From contig NC_087192.1 of NCBI RefSeq assembly GCF_035594125.1, positions 10,057,501 through 10,121,500 of the forward strand: a stretch of DNA of 64,000 nucleotides, read 5' to 3'. The notes beneath the pieces are model-generated. The model was not told where the DNA came from, searched no databases, and was given only the letters and a program-made list of their open reading frames with translations. The position numbers and the translations under genes were made by a program. This document shows, piece by piece, positions 33,599-46,330 of this stretch. The stretch comes from Scylla paramamosain. Lineage: Eukaryota > Arthropoda > Malacostraca > Decapoda > Portunidae. Numbering within the stretch: the first letter of the stretch is position 1; every line of letters starts with the position of its first letter.

Positions 33599-33684
<86 letters not shown>
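33599..33684. repeat. (TA)43 array
   Basis: Perfect TA array 24 bases before the 5' end of the LINE-B copy at 33708. Confidence 0.95.
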
Positions 33685-33688
<4 letters not shown>

Positions 33689-33707
33689 ATAAGTAGCATG
33701 TATTATC

Positions 33708-34986
33708 ATGGCAACTCCTACACCAGCCTTGGAGTCCTTAGTGTCATTGCCCTTCTGACAATGACCCTGATTGTCTTGACACCCCCCTTAACTTTTTCTT
33801 CATTAACTTCAGCAACATTCATGGTCTAAGATCTACTTTTTCAATCTGTAGAACACCACCTCCCCTCTTCTAAACCTCATCTTCTTTTCCTCACTGAAAC
33901 TCAGGTGTCTGAGGCAACTGACAGGAGCACCTTTTCTGTTCCCTCCTACTTTCTCTATCTTCATTTTTTAGCCAAAGCCAGATGTTGCATTTATGTGTGC
34001 AATGACTTAACCTGTTCTCGTGCCCATGCTTTTGAATTTTCCGAGTTTTCCACCATCTGGCTATAACTATAGAGTCACTCTCAAACTATATTTATCTGTG
34101 CTTTATATGTCTCACCTAACTCCTCTGACTATAAGAAATTCTTTGACTACTTAACTTCTAAAGTGGACCACACTCTTCCCTTTTGCAGAGATCCCCATTC
34201 TTGGAGACTTCAATGTTCACCACCAGGTTTGGCTTTCTTTTCCCTTCTCTGACCATCCTGGTGAACTAGCCTTCAACTTTGCTATCCTCCACGACCTAGA
34301 GCAATTGGTGCAACACCCTACTCGTATTCCTGACTGTCTTGGAGATATGCCCAACATTCTTGACCTTTTCCTGACCTCTAATCCTTCTACTTATGCTGTC
34401 ACCCTCTCTTCTCCATTGAGATCCTCTGATCACAATCTCATATCTGTATCTTGTCCTATCACTCCAGTCTCTCCTCAGGATCCCCTTCAGCAAAGGTGCC
34501 TCTGGCATTTTGCCTCTGCTTGTTGGGGGGACCTGAGGAGGTATTTTGCTGATTTTACTTGGAATGACTACTGCTTCCATGTCAGAGACCTGTCTTTGTG
34601 TGCCAAGCGCCTAACAGTGGTGATAGTGTCTGGCATGGAGGTGTACATTCCTCACTCTTTTTCTCGACCTAAACCTTCCAAACCTTCGTTCAACACAGCT
34701 TGTTCTTGTGATATACATGATAGAGAGGTGGCCCATAAAAGGTACTTAAGCCTTCCATCACCAGAATCTCATGCACTTTATATTTCTACCCAGAACCATG
34801 CCAAGTCTGTTCTCCAACAAGCCAAAAACTTCTTCAGTAACAGAAAGTGTCAAAATCTTTCAAGATCTAACTCCCCTCATGACTTTTGGCATCTAGCCCA
34901 AAATATCTCTATTAACTTTGCTTCTTCTTTCCCTCCTTTATTTCAACCAAATGGCACCACTGTTATCACATCTATTTCTAAAGCTG
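33708..34986 (+). mobile_element. LINE-B copy, 3'-truncated (plus arm of inverted pair)
   Basis: Begins at the ATGGCAACTCCTACACCAGC leader and runs through endonuclease motifs ([12 protein letters not shown] at about 34200, [10 protein letters not shown] at about 34430) to [17 protein letters not shown] and the linker region. The 231-codon frame 34305-35000 covers the latter part. Sequence stops inside the element near 34986, where an inverted copy begins. Stops elsewhere make it non-functional. Confidence 0.75.
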
Positions 34987-35948
34987 TGATGGAAGGCTGA
35001 AGTACCTTTTGTGGGCCACCTCTCTATCATGTATAGCACAAGAACAAGCTGTGTTGAGCCAAAGTTTGGAAGGTTTCAGTCGAGAAAAAGAGTGAGGAAT
35101 GTACACCTCCATGCCAGACACTATTACCTCTGTTATGTGCTCAGTACACAAAGACGGGTCTCTGACATGGAAGCAGTAATCATTCCAAGGAAAATCAGCA
35201 AAATACCTCCTCAGGTCCCCCCAACTAGCAGAGGGAAAGCACCAGGGGCACCTTCACTTAGGGGGATCCTGAGGAGGGATTGGAGCGACAGGACAAGATA
35301 CAGATATGAGATTGTGGTCGGAGGAGCCCAACGGAAAAGAGAGGGTGACAGCATAAGCAGAAGGATTAGAGGTCAGGAGAAGGTCAAGAATGTTGGGCGT
35401 ATCTCCAAGACGGTTAGGAATATGAGTAGGATGCTGCACCAATTGCTCTAGGTCATGGAGGATAGCAAAGTTGAAGGCTACTTCACCAGGATGGTCAATG
35501 AAGGGAGAGGAAAGCCAAAGCTGGTGGTGAACATTGAAGTCTCCAAGAATGGAGATCTCTGCAAAAGGGAAGAGGGGCAGAATGTGCTCCACTTTCGAAG
35601 TTAAGTAGTCAAAGAATTTCTTATAGTCAGAGGAGTTAGGTGAGAGATATACAGCACAGATAAATTTAGTTTGAGAGTGACTCTATAGTCGTAGCCAGAT
35701 GGCGGAAAACTCAGAAGATTCAAGAGCTTGGGCATGACAGCAGGTTAAATCATTGTACACATAAATGCAACATCCAGCTTTGGATCGAAAATGAGGTTAG
35801 AGAAAGTAAGAGGGAACAGAAAAGGGGCTGCTGTCAGTTGCCTGAGACACCTGAGTTTCAGTGAGGAAAAGAAGATGAGGTTTAGAAGAGGAGAGGTGGT
35901 GTTCTACAGATTGAAAATTAGATATTAGACCACGAACGTTGCAGAAGT
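34987..35948 (-). mobile_element. LINE-B copy, minus arm of inverted pair
   Basis: Reverse complement of the same endonuclease region (from GATGGAAGGCTGAAGTACC back to the start near CGTTGCAGAAGTTAA). It is about 90% like the plus arm and contains a 112-codon frame with [15 protein letters not shown] and [11 protein letters not shown] (35592-35254). The two arms meet tail to tail without a spacer. Divergence shows they are separate insertions or old duplicates, not a fresh palindrome. Confidence 0.75.
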
Positions 35949-35954
35949 TAACAG

Positions 35955-36481
<527 letters not shown>

Positions 36482-36523
36482 ATGTGCATATAAACATTCA
36501 TATTCATATTTACTTGTATGAAT

Positions 36524-36780
36524 AGATAAATAGATAGATAGATAGATAGATAGATAGATCGAAAGATAGATATAGAAATTGGACAGGCAAACAAAGACAG
36601 GCAGACAGAGAAATACATACATAGACATATTCATATATGTAGGTTTCAAGACAGACAAACAAACACAAAGACAGACTAACTGACTGGCTGACTGAAAAAC
36701 AGACTGAGATGAGTGACAAACTGATTAGGACAGACAAACAGAAAGACACTCAAACAGACAGACAGAGAGACACACAGATA
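36524..36780. repeat. (GATA)n then degenerate GACA repeat
   Basis: About eight TAGA/GATA units at 36524-36560, then loose CAGACAAACAGACAGAC-type units to 36780. 36781-37389 after it holds no identifiable feature. Confidence 0.75.
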
Positions 36781-37388
36781 GGCAGCACGTATGGAAACAA
36801 AATATACTTAGTTTAATACCAATTTTACAACAGGTAGAGAATACTGAGATATCAATGTTCTCTCTTCCCTGTGTTGGATCTAGCGAGAGTTAGCAATCCG
36901 GAACTGACTGCAGCACAGGTAGTAAAGACAAGACTATATCAGCCATACCGGAACACCAAGTAAATCCTTTCATTGCTTTCGTTTTCATTTGCTGCCTTTA
37001 AGACGACTGTAGGAACTGCTTGCCAGACATATGAAAGGGAGAAATTGATGCTAATTTTGCTTTTCATATGTTACAGAACTTTTGAAGAGAATATAGTATC
37101 AAAAAAATTGTAAATGATTAGGGATAATTGTCTGGTAATGATAAAGGTAATGGTCACCATCTCGTGATGCGTCATTGTCAAAGTGGTGGTGGAGTTGGGG
37201 CAGCCATCATGATCCACTATCAACACTGCCAGCTTACAAGGCACCATGATAACCCCCTTGACGAAGATAACTAGTGTGTGAAAGCAGCTGCACTACACTA
37301 CCCTACATTCCCATCTACTGATATCCACCCGGATGTACTAATACAAAAAAAAAACGTTCCCAACTCGTGTTAATATTTGTACAGGCGC

Positions 37389-37590
<202 letters not shown>

Positions 37591-37655
37591 TCGTGAATGA
37601 AACTCCAAAAATAAATGGCATTCCTAATGTTTAGAAATTTAGTTATATACTTACA

Positions 37656-37708
37656 TACTATAAACAAAAGAAGAGGCAAAACACTATAAACAAAGGAAGA
37701 GGCAAAAT
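37656..37708. repeat. 26-bp tandem duplication
   Basis: ACTATAAACAAA[A/G]GAAGAGG plus CAAAA occurs twice in tandem. 37709-38056 after it shows no gene. Confidence 0.8.
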
Positions 37709-38056
37709 CATAGCTATCCTAAACCCATAAAAACTGAGGATTAGGAAATTCACAGGAGGGACATTATATTAACCTAAGAAGTTTAGTACTATTTGTGACG
37801 CCTTGTGGTCACTAATATTGTTAACTTGCATTTTAGCACAAAACGATTGATAATATACGGTACTGATTGACTGGCTGATTACTTGATTTATTTCTACTTT
37901 ATTATTATTTATCGTGTTGAGAACCAAAACCACATGTGGCAATTAGATCATTCGAAGAAAAAAAAAAAAGGTGCAGCTACAAAGCCATCATCAATCATCT
38001 CCGCTGAGTGATGCTGCCCTGTCTGTCAAGTTTCGTTCAGCATCCTACATTAAGTA

Positions 38057-38340
38057 TTAAGTATTCTCTCTTCCCTTTTGCAGAGATATCCATTCTTGGA
38101 GACTTCATTGTTCACCAACAGATTTGGTTTTTCTCTCCCTTCACTGACCATCCTGGTGAACTAGCCTTTAACTTTGCTATCCTTCACGACCTAGAGCATT
38201 AAGTATTCTGACTCTCTTCCCTTTTGCAGAGATATCCATTTTTGGAGACTTCATTGTTCGCCACCAGGTTTGGTTTTCCTCTCCCTTCACTGACCATCCT
38301 GGTGAACTAGCCTTTAACTTTGCTATCCTTCACGACCTAG
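38057..38340 (+). repeat. 142-bp tandem duplication in LINE-B endonuclease
   Basis: TTAAGTATTCT at 38057 and again at 38199 start two near-identical copies (CTTCCCTTTTGCAGAGATAT to CACGACCTAGAGCA). The second then continues into the rest of the element. Confidence 0.85.
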
Positions 38341-38675
38341 AGCAATTGGTGCAGCAATCTACTCATATTCCTGACCAGCTTGCAGATATGCCCAACATTC
38401 TTGACCTGTTCCTAACCTCCAATCCTTCTGCTTATGCTGTTACCCTATCTTCTCTGTTGAGCTCTCCCAACCACAATCTCATATCTGTATCTTGTCCTAT
38501 CGCTCTAATCCCTCCTTAGCATCCCTCTAACCGGAGATGCCTCTGGCGTTTTGCCTCTGCTAGTTGGGGGGACCTGAGGAAGTATTTTGCTGATTTTCCT
38601 TGGAATGACTAGTATTTCTGTGTCAAGAGACCTGTCTATGTTTGCCGAGTGCATAACAGAGGTGATAGTATCTAG

Positions 38676-38749
38676 CATGGACATTCCTCACATGGACATT
38701 CTTGTATGGACATTCCTCACATGGACATTCCTCGCATGGACATTCCTCA
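38676..38749 (+). repeat. 15-bp repeat, five copies, in frame
   Basis: CATGGACATTCCTCA and variants repeat five times (one unit is 14 bases). They replace the single site where other LINE-B copies encode a Met-Glu-x-Tyr-Ile-Pro-His stretch before SRPK. A period divisible by three keeps most of the frame open. Confidence 0.85.
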
Positions 38750-40794
38750 CTTTTATCTCTCGACCCAAACGTTCTAAACCTTGGTTTAACACACCCTGTT
38801 TTTGTGCTATATATGATAAAGAGGTGGATCACAAAAGGTACTTGAGCCTTCCATCACCAGAATCTTATGCTCTTTATATTTCTGGCTGGAATCATGCCGT
38901 CTGTTCTTCAGCTAGCCAAAAACTCCTTCATTAATAGAAAGTGTCAAAATCTTTCAAGATCTAGCTCCCCTCATGACTTTTGGCACCTAACCAAAAACAT
39001 TTGTTTCTTTTTCTTTCCCTCCTTTATTTCAACCAGAGGGCACCATTGCTATCACATCTATCTCTAAAGCTGAACTCTTCACTCAAACTTTTGCTAAAAA
39101 CTTTACCTTGGATGACTACTTCAAAATTCTTCACAATCATATTTTCCATGTCCTCGCTGGCCTAAACCCTCAGAAAGCTTATGGACCTGATGTGGTCCCT
39201 CCTATTGTTCTCCATAACTGCTCCTCCATGCTTGCACCTTGCCTAGCCAAACTCTTTCAGCTCTGTCTGTCAACATCTACCTTTCCTTCTTGCTAGAAGT
39301 TTGCCTACATTCAGCTTTTCTAAAAATGGTGCCTATTCTAATCCCTCAAACTACTGTCCTATTGTTTTAATTTCCTGTCTATCTAAATTTTTTAATCTAT
39401 TCTCAACAGGAAGATTCTTAAATATCTATCACTTCACAACCTTTTATCTGATTGCCAGTATCGGTTCCATCAAGGCTGCTCTACTGGTGATCTTCTGGCT
39501 TTCCTTACCGAGTCTTGGTCATCCTCTTTTAGAGATTTTGGTGAAACTTTTGATGTTGCCTTAGACATATCAAAAGCTTTTAATAGAATCTGGCTCAAAG
39601 CTTTGATTTCCAAACTACCCTCCTATGGCTTTATCCTTCTCTCTGTAATTTCATATCAGTTTCCTTTCTGACTGTTCTGTTGCTGCTGCAGCAGACAGTC
39701 ACTGTTCTTTTCCCAAATCTATTAACAGTTGTGATCCTCAATGTTCTGTCATGTCATCCACTCTCTTCCTATTATTCATCAATGATCTTCTAAACCAAAC
39801 TTCTTGTCCTATCCACTGGTACGCTGATGATACCATCCTGCACTTTTTCACGTCTTTTCATAGACGTGCAACCCTTCAGGAAGTAAACATTTCATGCTGG
39901 GAAGCCACAGAACATCTGACTTTTGATCTTTCTAAAATTTCTGACTGGGGCAGAGCAAACTTAGTATTGTTCAATGCCTCAAAAACTCAATTCATCCATC
40001 TATCAACTCAGCCCTCCAGACAACTATCCTTTCTTTTTCAATGATACTCAACTGTACATACATCCCCAGTTTGTCCTTTTACTTATAATCTAAACTGGAA
40101 ACTTCACATCTCATCTCTATCTAAAACAGCTTCTATGAAGTTAGGCATTCTGAGATGTCTCTGCCAGTTTTTCTCACCCTTCCAGTTGCTAACTCAGTAA
40201 AGGGGCCTTATCCGTCCATGTATGGAGTATGCTTCACATGTCTAGGGGATTCCACTCATAGGCTCTCCTAGACAGAGTGGAATCAAAAGCTTTTCATCTC
40301 ATCAACTCCTTTCCTCTAACTGACTGACTGTCTTCAGTCTCTTTCTCGTCACCACAATGTTGCATCTCTCACTATCTTCTAGTGCTATTTTCGTGCTAAC
40401 TGCTCTTCTGATCTTGCTAAGTGCATGTCTCCACCCCTTCTGCAGCCTGCACAAGACTATCTTTCTCTCACCCCTATTTTGTCCATCTTTCTAATGCAAG
40501 AATTAACCAGTATTCTTATTCATTCATCCCTTTCTCTGGTAAACTCTGGAACTTTCTGCATGCTTCTATATTTCCACCTTCCTATAACTTGAATTCCTTC
40601 AAGAGGGAAGTTTCAAGACACTTATCTTTCAATTTTTGACTACCACTTTGGACCCTGTTCGTGGATTGGCATCCCAGTGGACCTTTTTTTTTTTTATCAA
40701 TTTGATTTTTGTTGTCCTTGGCCGGTGTCTCTCCTATATATATATAATTACTTATTTATAATAATTTATAGTTTCATAAGGAATTCCTATATAA

Positions 40795-41131
40795 GGTTTG
40801 TGTTTTCAGAAAAATCACGAGCATCTCCTGGATGGCTAGAGTAACAAAAGTGGAAGTGTTAAGAGCAGGGTCGAAAGATCCTTGCTTTAGAACATACGGT
40901 GGAGACAATTTACAAATCAACATTTGTTGTCTATATCTTAAGAAAAGGTGGTTTGGAAAGGGAATGTTTGCTGGGAAGAGTGGATAGAAGGTGAATAGTA
41001 GAAAGACAGAGGAGAAAGTTTTTGGATGTGATACTTGAATGGCAAGGAAGCAAATGGACAGTGAAGGATCTGGTTAGACTAGCAAACGAGAGAGGAAGAT
41101 GGAGATCCAAGATCGCCAACATCACATGATA
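40795..41131 (+). mobile_element. LINE RT C-terminal tail fragment
   Basis: In shifting frames the sequence reads ISWMARVTKVEVLR, RKGGLERECLLGRVDGR, RRKFLDVILEWQGSKWTVKD and LVRLANERGRWRSKIAN, then a stop. That is the typical C-terminal tail of RTE-type and related LINE polyproteins. It is not part of LINE-B, which ends at 40737. The family is not resolved, and no 5' part is present. Confidence 0.55.
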
Positions 41132-42862
41132 GGTATTCAGATAAAGATAGATATCTTTGCAACAGCAGTTGCCCCAGCTATATGGCTCACATTAACTGGA
41201 GTAAAATATATTGAGAAAAGGGTTACTGTCACCTCGTCAGAATATGCTCATTTTGCTCTTGAGAAGCTTTACACTTTCCTCTCATCCTTTTATTTTCAAT
41301 CAAACAAAGATACATACATAGATGGTCTGTTTAGTATCTTACCTCCGGGCACTTGATGACTGTCGGTTTGGCTTCCATTAAACATTCATTATTGCATTTC
41401 TAACATAAATTTTAATATAATGTATTTTTTTTCAAATCACAATGAAATAATTTGAAGAATGCACACACAATGAAATACATCGCTAATTTTCACTACAATC
41501 ACCAATGAAACCCTCTTGCCACCAACCGAAACTTTCTGAAAACCGTGGCAGCACTCCCTAAATGTGAGTACTTTCCTAAATGGAAAATAAACTAATATGG
41601 TCAGTATATAGTTTCCTACAACCAGCAATCTAGGGAAAAGAAAAAATAATTGAGGAGTTCATTCTACTACTCCCAATAACCTTACCATTTTGCTCGTAAA
41701 TTCACACAAGTGATCCTTTCATTCAGTTCTTGAAATCAGATATGAAATGTGCATTACTAGCAATGTTTACCTTGCATGATGTTGTTGAGAGGTGAGAGAT
41801 GAGAGGCACAGAGATGTGTTTGCAGAATCTGATGGCACTAATGATCATCACCTGTAATGGGTGAGCCTGGTGCAATGTGTTAATTTACGTCATGGTGTAA
41901 ACAGATGTCGTGTAAGAAACTGCATTGTTCTTACGTCTTGAGTTTGTGCACCCACATTCTCCAGGAGTGCTGTTGTAGTTCTGTCAAGAAACGTTAACCA
42001 TGTCATTTTACAACGTCATGGATTATATTAAGGGGATGACATACCACTTCACTTAATCATCTAATAATAGTTAGTTATTACAATTCTATATCAAAGCATT
42101 TCATAAACAACACATCAAGACTGTTTTGTTAATCTATGTTCAGACATATACTGATAATACGTAAAATTAATGAAAAGATCGGAGAAAACAGCAAAACTCT
42201 GCAGAAAACCATCACAGTCTTCCCGGCCACTTATGTACTATTCACACCATTCATTATCATTTCTTGTTTATCACATCTTTTTTTTGCAATAACTCTTTTC
42301 GTCTTCACTACAAGGCTCTGCTGTTCTCGCTCCATTGTACTTAAATTCCTAAAGTATTTCGGTCTGTCCGTAACAGGCAAAACCGTAAACAGCCAAGTGT
42401 CATGTCCTGTGCCACCCCTTAATGGCCACTCGTCACTCCATGCCTTGGAATTATAGTGATGTGCATGTCATCAGCTGATCCTAATGGCAATAAGTGTTCT
42501 CCTTCAAATAACTTGATAAATTAATATAAATAATCTCATAAACGCATTTCCACACCATATACATATACGTATTGCCATCACCAAGGTCTCTGTATGCAAA
42601 GTCCTTGCCATCACCCATTATTATACTCTACCCATGACTCTACCTCAAGGAGGTTCAAATAAGGGGAGACTGTCTCCTGCTCCGCTCCAGTCAAGACAAG
42701 TGAAGCTAGTAGGTGGAGCTTACGATCAGCAGATAGACTCAAAACATTGTGATCTGTGCTGAGCTGTGGGAAAGATTAGACAAAAAATAAGAATTGATGG
42801 TTTGTTACGAAAAGTACATTGCAGTTTTCTATTTATGTTATGAAGACCTATTATTATTAATG
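41132..42862. other. Unassigned spacer
   Basis: About 1.7 kb without microsatellites, recognised repeats or domain-bearing frames. The longest frame (42136-42456, 106 codons) has no recognisable motif. Confidence 0.4.
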
Positions 42863-45768
42863 GTCAGGTCAGGAGTGAGGTGTTGTTCAAGAGGTTTAGG
42901 CAGGCTTTGGATAGGATTAGGAACAAGGGAGGGATCCCTGTGGTACGTTTTATGTTGCCAAAGAGGGGAGTTAGTGCTGATTTGCTGTCCAGGGATATTA
43001 GAGTGAATTGCAGGCTTGTGAATCACTGTAAGGATAATGGATGGACGTTCATCAACAGCTGGGACCTCTTCTATGGTATGGACACCTTGTACGCCAGTGA
43101 TGGAGGGCATTTATCACGCCAGGTTTTTCGGGTTTTGATCGGAACACTTGAGCGGGAGGTAACTACACTCCAGTGCTTTTTTCATTAGTCAGGAGGGAGG
43201 AAAGGGTTGTGAGGTCGAAGTGAAAGACAGATTAGTTAAATCTAGAAAGGTAACTAGCTCAGAGAAGGTGGGAAATAGCTTAAGTGTTTACGACACAAAT
43301 TGTAGTATTTGGAATAAAATAGACTTCCTTAGAGGAATGGCGTGTGAAGAGAAACTTGATATCATTACTTTAACAGAAACTTGGTTAGGTATGTCAGGAA
43401 AAGTATTTAATCCAGAGAGATAGATGGTTATACATTATTTTATAAAAACAGGGAAAACAGGAGAGGAAGAGGCGTCGCATCATACATTAGGGACACATTA
43501 CAGTGGTGTATTAACAGTAGAATTAAAACAGATAGCAAAACAGAGTCGATATGGGTAGATATTAAGGAAGGATCACTGTCAGTAGTACTGAGATTAGTGT
43601 ACAGCCCACCAAACTGTACAAAGGAAATGAACACTTCACTTTGGCAGGAAATAAATATAGCAGGCAGGTACAGTCAGGTATGTGCGGTAGATGATTTTAA
43701 TATTAGGAATATTGATTGGACCCTGATGGTGGGTAACAAGGAAGCAAAGGATAAGGTAATTCAGGATAATTTTTTAAAACAGGTAATTGTAGAACCCACA
43801 AGAGGGAACAATATTCTAGATGTAATTCTAACTAACAGGGAGGAAGCAGTCATGCAGGTAGAGGTTGGAGGACAGCTAGATAACAGTGATTATTGAGAAA
43901 TTAGGTACAACTTAAAGTGGGAGGAAACTTTTAGAAGCAAAAACACTAGCAAAATACCTGACTTTAGGAGAGCAGATTTTGAGGGATTAAAAAGGTATCT
44001 CCAAGGAGTTGACTGGCAACGGACGCAGGGTGAGGTCAGGTCCGGGACGGAGTTGAGAGAGAGAAAGCAGGATGAGAGAGGTGAGGTGTGAGGGTGTAGG
44101 GCAAGAAGACGGAAGAAGTGTCCGGAAGGGCCGGAAGAGGGTGAGAGGGGAAGATATGTGTGAATATGTTAGAGGCTTAGGTCATGTCATGCTGAGGTGG
44201 GAGAGGCGAGAGGATGAAGGAGTGGAGAGGGTGGAAGGGGACGAGATGAGAGAATTAGATGAAGTAAATGTAGATGAGTTGTATGAATATTTCATAGATA
44301 AATTGCATACAGGACAGTTAGCAAGCATCCTGTATAGAACAATAACATCACAAAAATTAACCTAAATGGATGACTGTAGGTTGAAACACTATATAGAGCG
44401 GAAGAGAAGTATATATAGGAGATTAAAGGCAGGGAAAGAGGGTTTAAGGCCACAATATAATGAATTAGAAGAGTCAGGAGGTTAACAAGGAAAGCTAAAG
44501 GCAATTATGAATTAAAGGTAGCCAGCCAGGTGAAGACAGATCCCAAGGGATTTTATCAGGTTTATAGGATGAAGAATAAGGAAGCTATAGGTCCATTAAA
44601 GGCAGCAGATGGGGAACTGGTTAGTTATGGGGAGGAGATTAGTAAAATTCTGAATGAGTATCTTTTAAGTGTCTTCACCCACGAAAACATGCAGGATATG
44701 CCAAATAGTGAATAGATGTTTAGAGCAGATGAGAATGAGAGGCTGACAGATATTACCATAACTAAGGAGATAGTGGAACAGGAGATAGATAGGCTAAAAA
44801 TGTTCTAGACACCAGGACCAGATGAAATGTATCCCAGATTACTTAAGGAATGCAAAGAGGTTATTAGTGTCTTTAGAAAATCACTTGAGTCAAGTGAGGT
44901 ACCAGTAATGTGGAGGCAGACTAATGTAGTACCCTTTAAGAAAGCAGATAAAACTTTAACATCAAATTGTAGACCTGTCAACTTAATTTCTGTTGTAGGT
45001 AAAATAATGGAGTCAGTAATAACAAAGAATATTAGGGAGCATTTAGACAAACATAACTTGATAAATCAGTCACAGTATGGCTTCACGAAGGGAAAGTCTT
45101 GCCTGACGAACTTGTTAAGTTTTTACAGTAAAGTGTACAAGGCAGCAGATAATGGTGATAGTTATGATATCTTATATCTGGACTTTAGTAAAGCATTTGA
45201 CATGGTACCCCATCAGAGGCTCCTGAGAAAGGTAAGGGCATAGGATAGATGGGAAGGTGTTAGGCTGGATGAGGTTATGGCTAAGTGACAGGCGACAGAG
45301 AGTTGTAATAAACGGCTCTAAATCCGAGTGGGGTCAGGTAATAAGTGGGGTGCCACAGGGATCAGTATTAGGGACATTGTTGTTTTTAATATATATTAGT
45401 GACTTGGTAGGGGAATTAGCAGTGATGTTAGTAAATTTGCAGATGACACTAAGATAGGTAGATTAATTCGGTCAGAATCGGATGCCATCACCTTGCAGGC
45501 AGATTTAGATAGGTTGAATGAATGGATGGACAGATAGCAAGTGCAGTTTAATATCAACAAATGCAAAGTACCTAACATACTCGTAGGTAGAGGAAATCCA
45601 CACAGTAGGTACACAATAAACAATGAAACTCTGGTAGGTTCAGGGTATGAAAAAGACTTAGGAGTTATAGTTAGCTCTGAACTCCATGTAGGAAAGCAAT
45701 GTATAGAGGCCAGAAACAGGGCAAATAGGATATTAGGATTAATTTTTAGGAGTGTTAAAAGTAGAAGG
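42863..45768 (+). mobile_element. CR1 copy, truncated both ends, inactive
   Basis: Begins in the ORF1 esterase (frame 42880-43188 keeps ASDGGHLSRQ, with V-to-G in the DGVH block) and continues through ORF2 endonuclease, linker and reverse transcriptase to VKSRR at 45768. It lacks the RT C-terminus and octamer end. Stops or shifts occur near 43420, 43895, 44365, 44714, 45243 and 45450. The Gly/Arg-rich linker is conserved with the 29.9-kb copy, so it belongs to the family. A 3' truncation is unusual for this mode of insertion. Confidence 0.85.
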
Positions 45769-46149
45769 TATAGTGCCTGGTTGCAAGGCCAGGAGGGTAA
45801 GGAGAGGCGCACTGCCTGTACAACCGGCAGGAAACCCAATCCCATTTATTCGCCTGGTAACCCGTACATCAACTCTGGTTTGAACTAAAGCATTCGAGCT
45901 GAAATGAATGTAATTGAACCATACCAACTGAAACAACCCAACTTTAAAACAATTCAAGTAACGAATTCAGTTTGAAATACTCGTATATGCAAAACTGTAC
46001 ATAAGAAGAAAGTACTGTAGAACAGTGTAATGACATGAAATCATGATAACATAAGTCTGTCAACCTGCCACCTCCTGTAGCTACAGCTTGAAGGTGGTAG
46101 CGCATGACTGCTCCCGGGCAAGTCTTGACCTTCTAGTGTCAACAAGTTG
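45769..46149. other. Unassigned spacer
   Basis: Follows the abrupt CR1 break. It has an about 60% AT, unique-looking sequence and no supported feature. Confidence 0.4.
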
Positions 46150-46325
46150 TCAGCTGTCGCTTCTGTTATCTCCGTAGGCACCTCAGCGTAGATGTCTCAG
46201 CTGGCTTGCCCCCTTGCTAAAGCTAGGTGCATGGTGTCCCTGGTTGATCTGTCCGCAAGCCGGTAAGACGACTGGCCCACCTGCCTCTGGATCATCAGCG
46301 GTCGGGAGTACTGAGGGGCTGTTTT
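46150..46325 (-). mobile_element. Possible Ty3/Gypsy integrase C-terminal fragment
   Basis: The minus strand reads APQYSRPLMIQRQVGQSSYR followed by LAD and TRDTMHLALAR. This resembles the chromodomain-like GPY/F region at the end of Gypsy integrases (pattern: P-x-Y-x-x-P, V-x-x-x-x-Y-x-L, then H-x-x-x-x-R). It lies downstream of the Gypsy RT-RNase H fragment on the same strand, with a LINE-B in between. The match is short, and the alternative is chance. Confidence 0.4.
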
Positions 46326-46330
46326 AGGAA

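Larger units (their letters stand above)
38057..40737 (+). mobile_element. LINE-B copy with RT and 3' end, decayed
   Basis: Covers the endonuclease end (ISILGDFIVHQQIWF), the linker, and a reverse transcriptase in broken frames: LNPQKAYGPDVVPPIVLHNC (about 39160-39220), NPSNYCPIVLISCLSKFFN (39340-39395), a DISKAFNRIWLKAL-like motif A near 39565-39605, LFLLFINDLLNQTSC and WYADDTILHF (YADD box, 39820-39845). SDWGRANLVLFNASKTQFIH and the C-terminal FSGKLWNFL region follow. It ends with the family 3' terminus TTGTCCTTGGCCGGTGTC at about 40711-40728. Internal duplications at 38057-38340 and 38676-38749, and many shifts, show it is dead. LINE-B appears to be one EN-RT coding region of about 3 kb with a poly(A) end. 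Confidence 0.8.

Noticed and set aside
42136..42456. 106-codon frame with hydrophobic segments
   Set aside because: It looks like a membrane protein only by composition. No homologous motif, and no supporting promoter or splice site.
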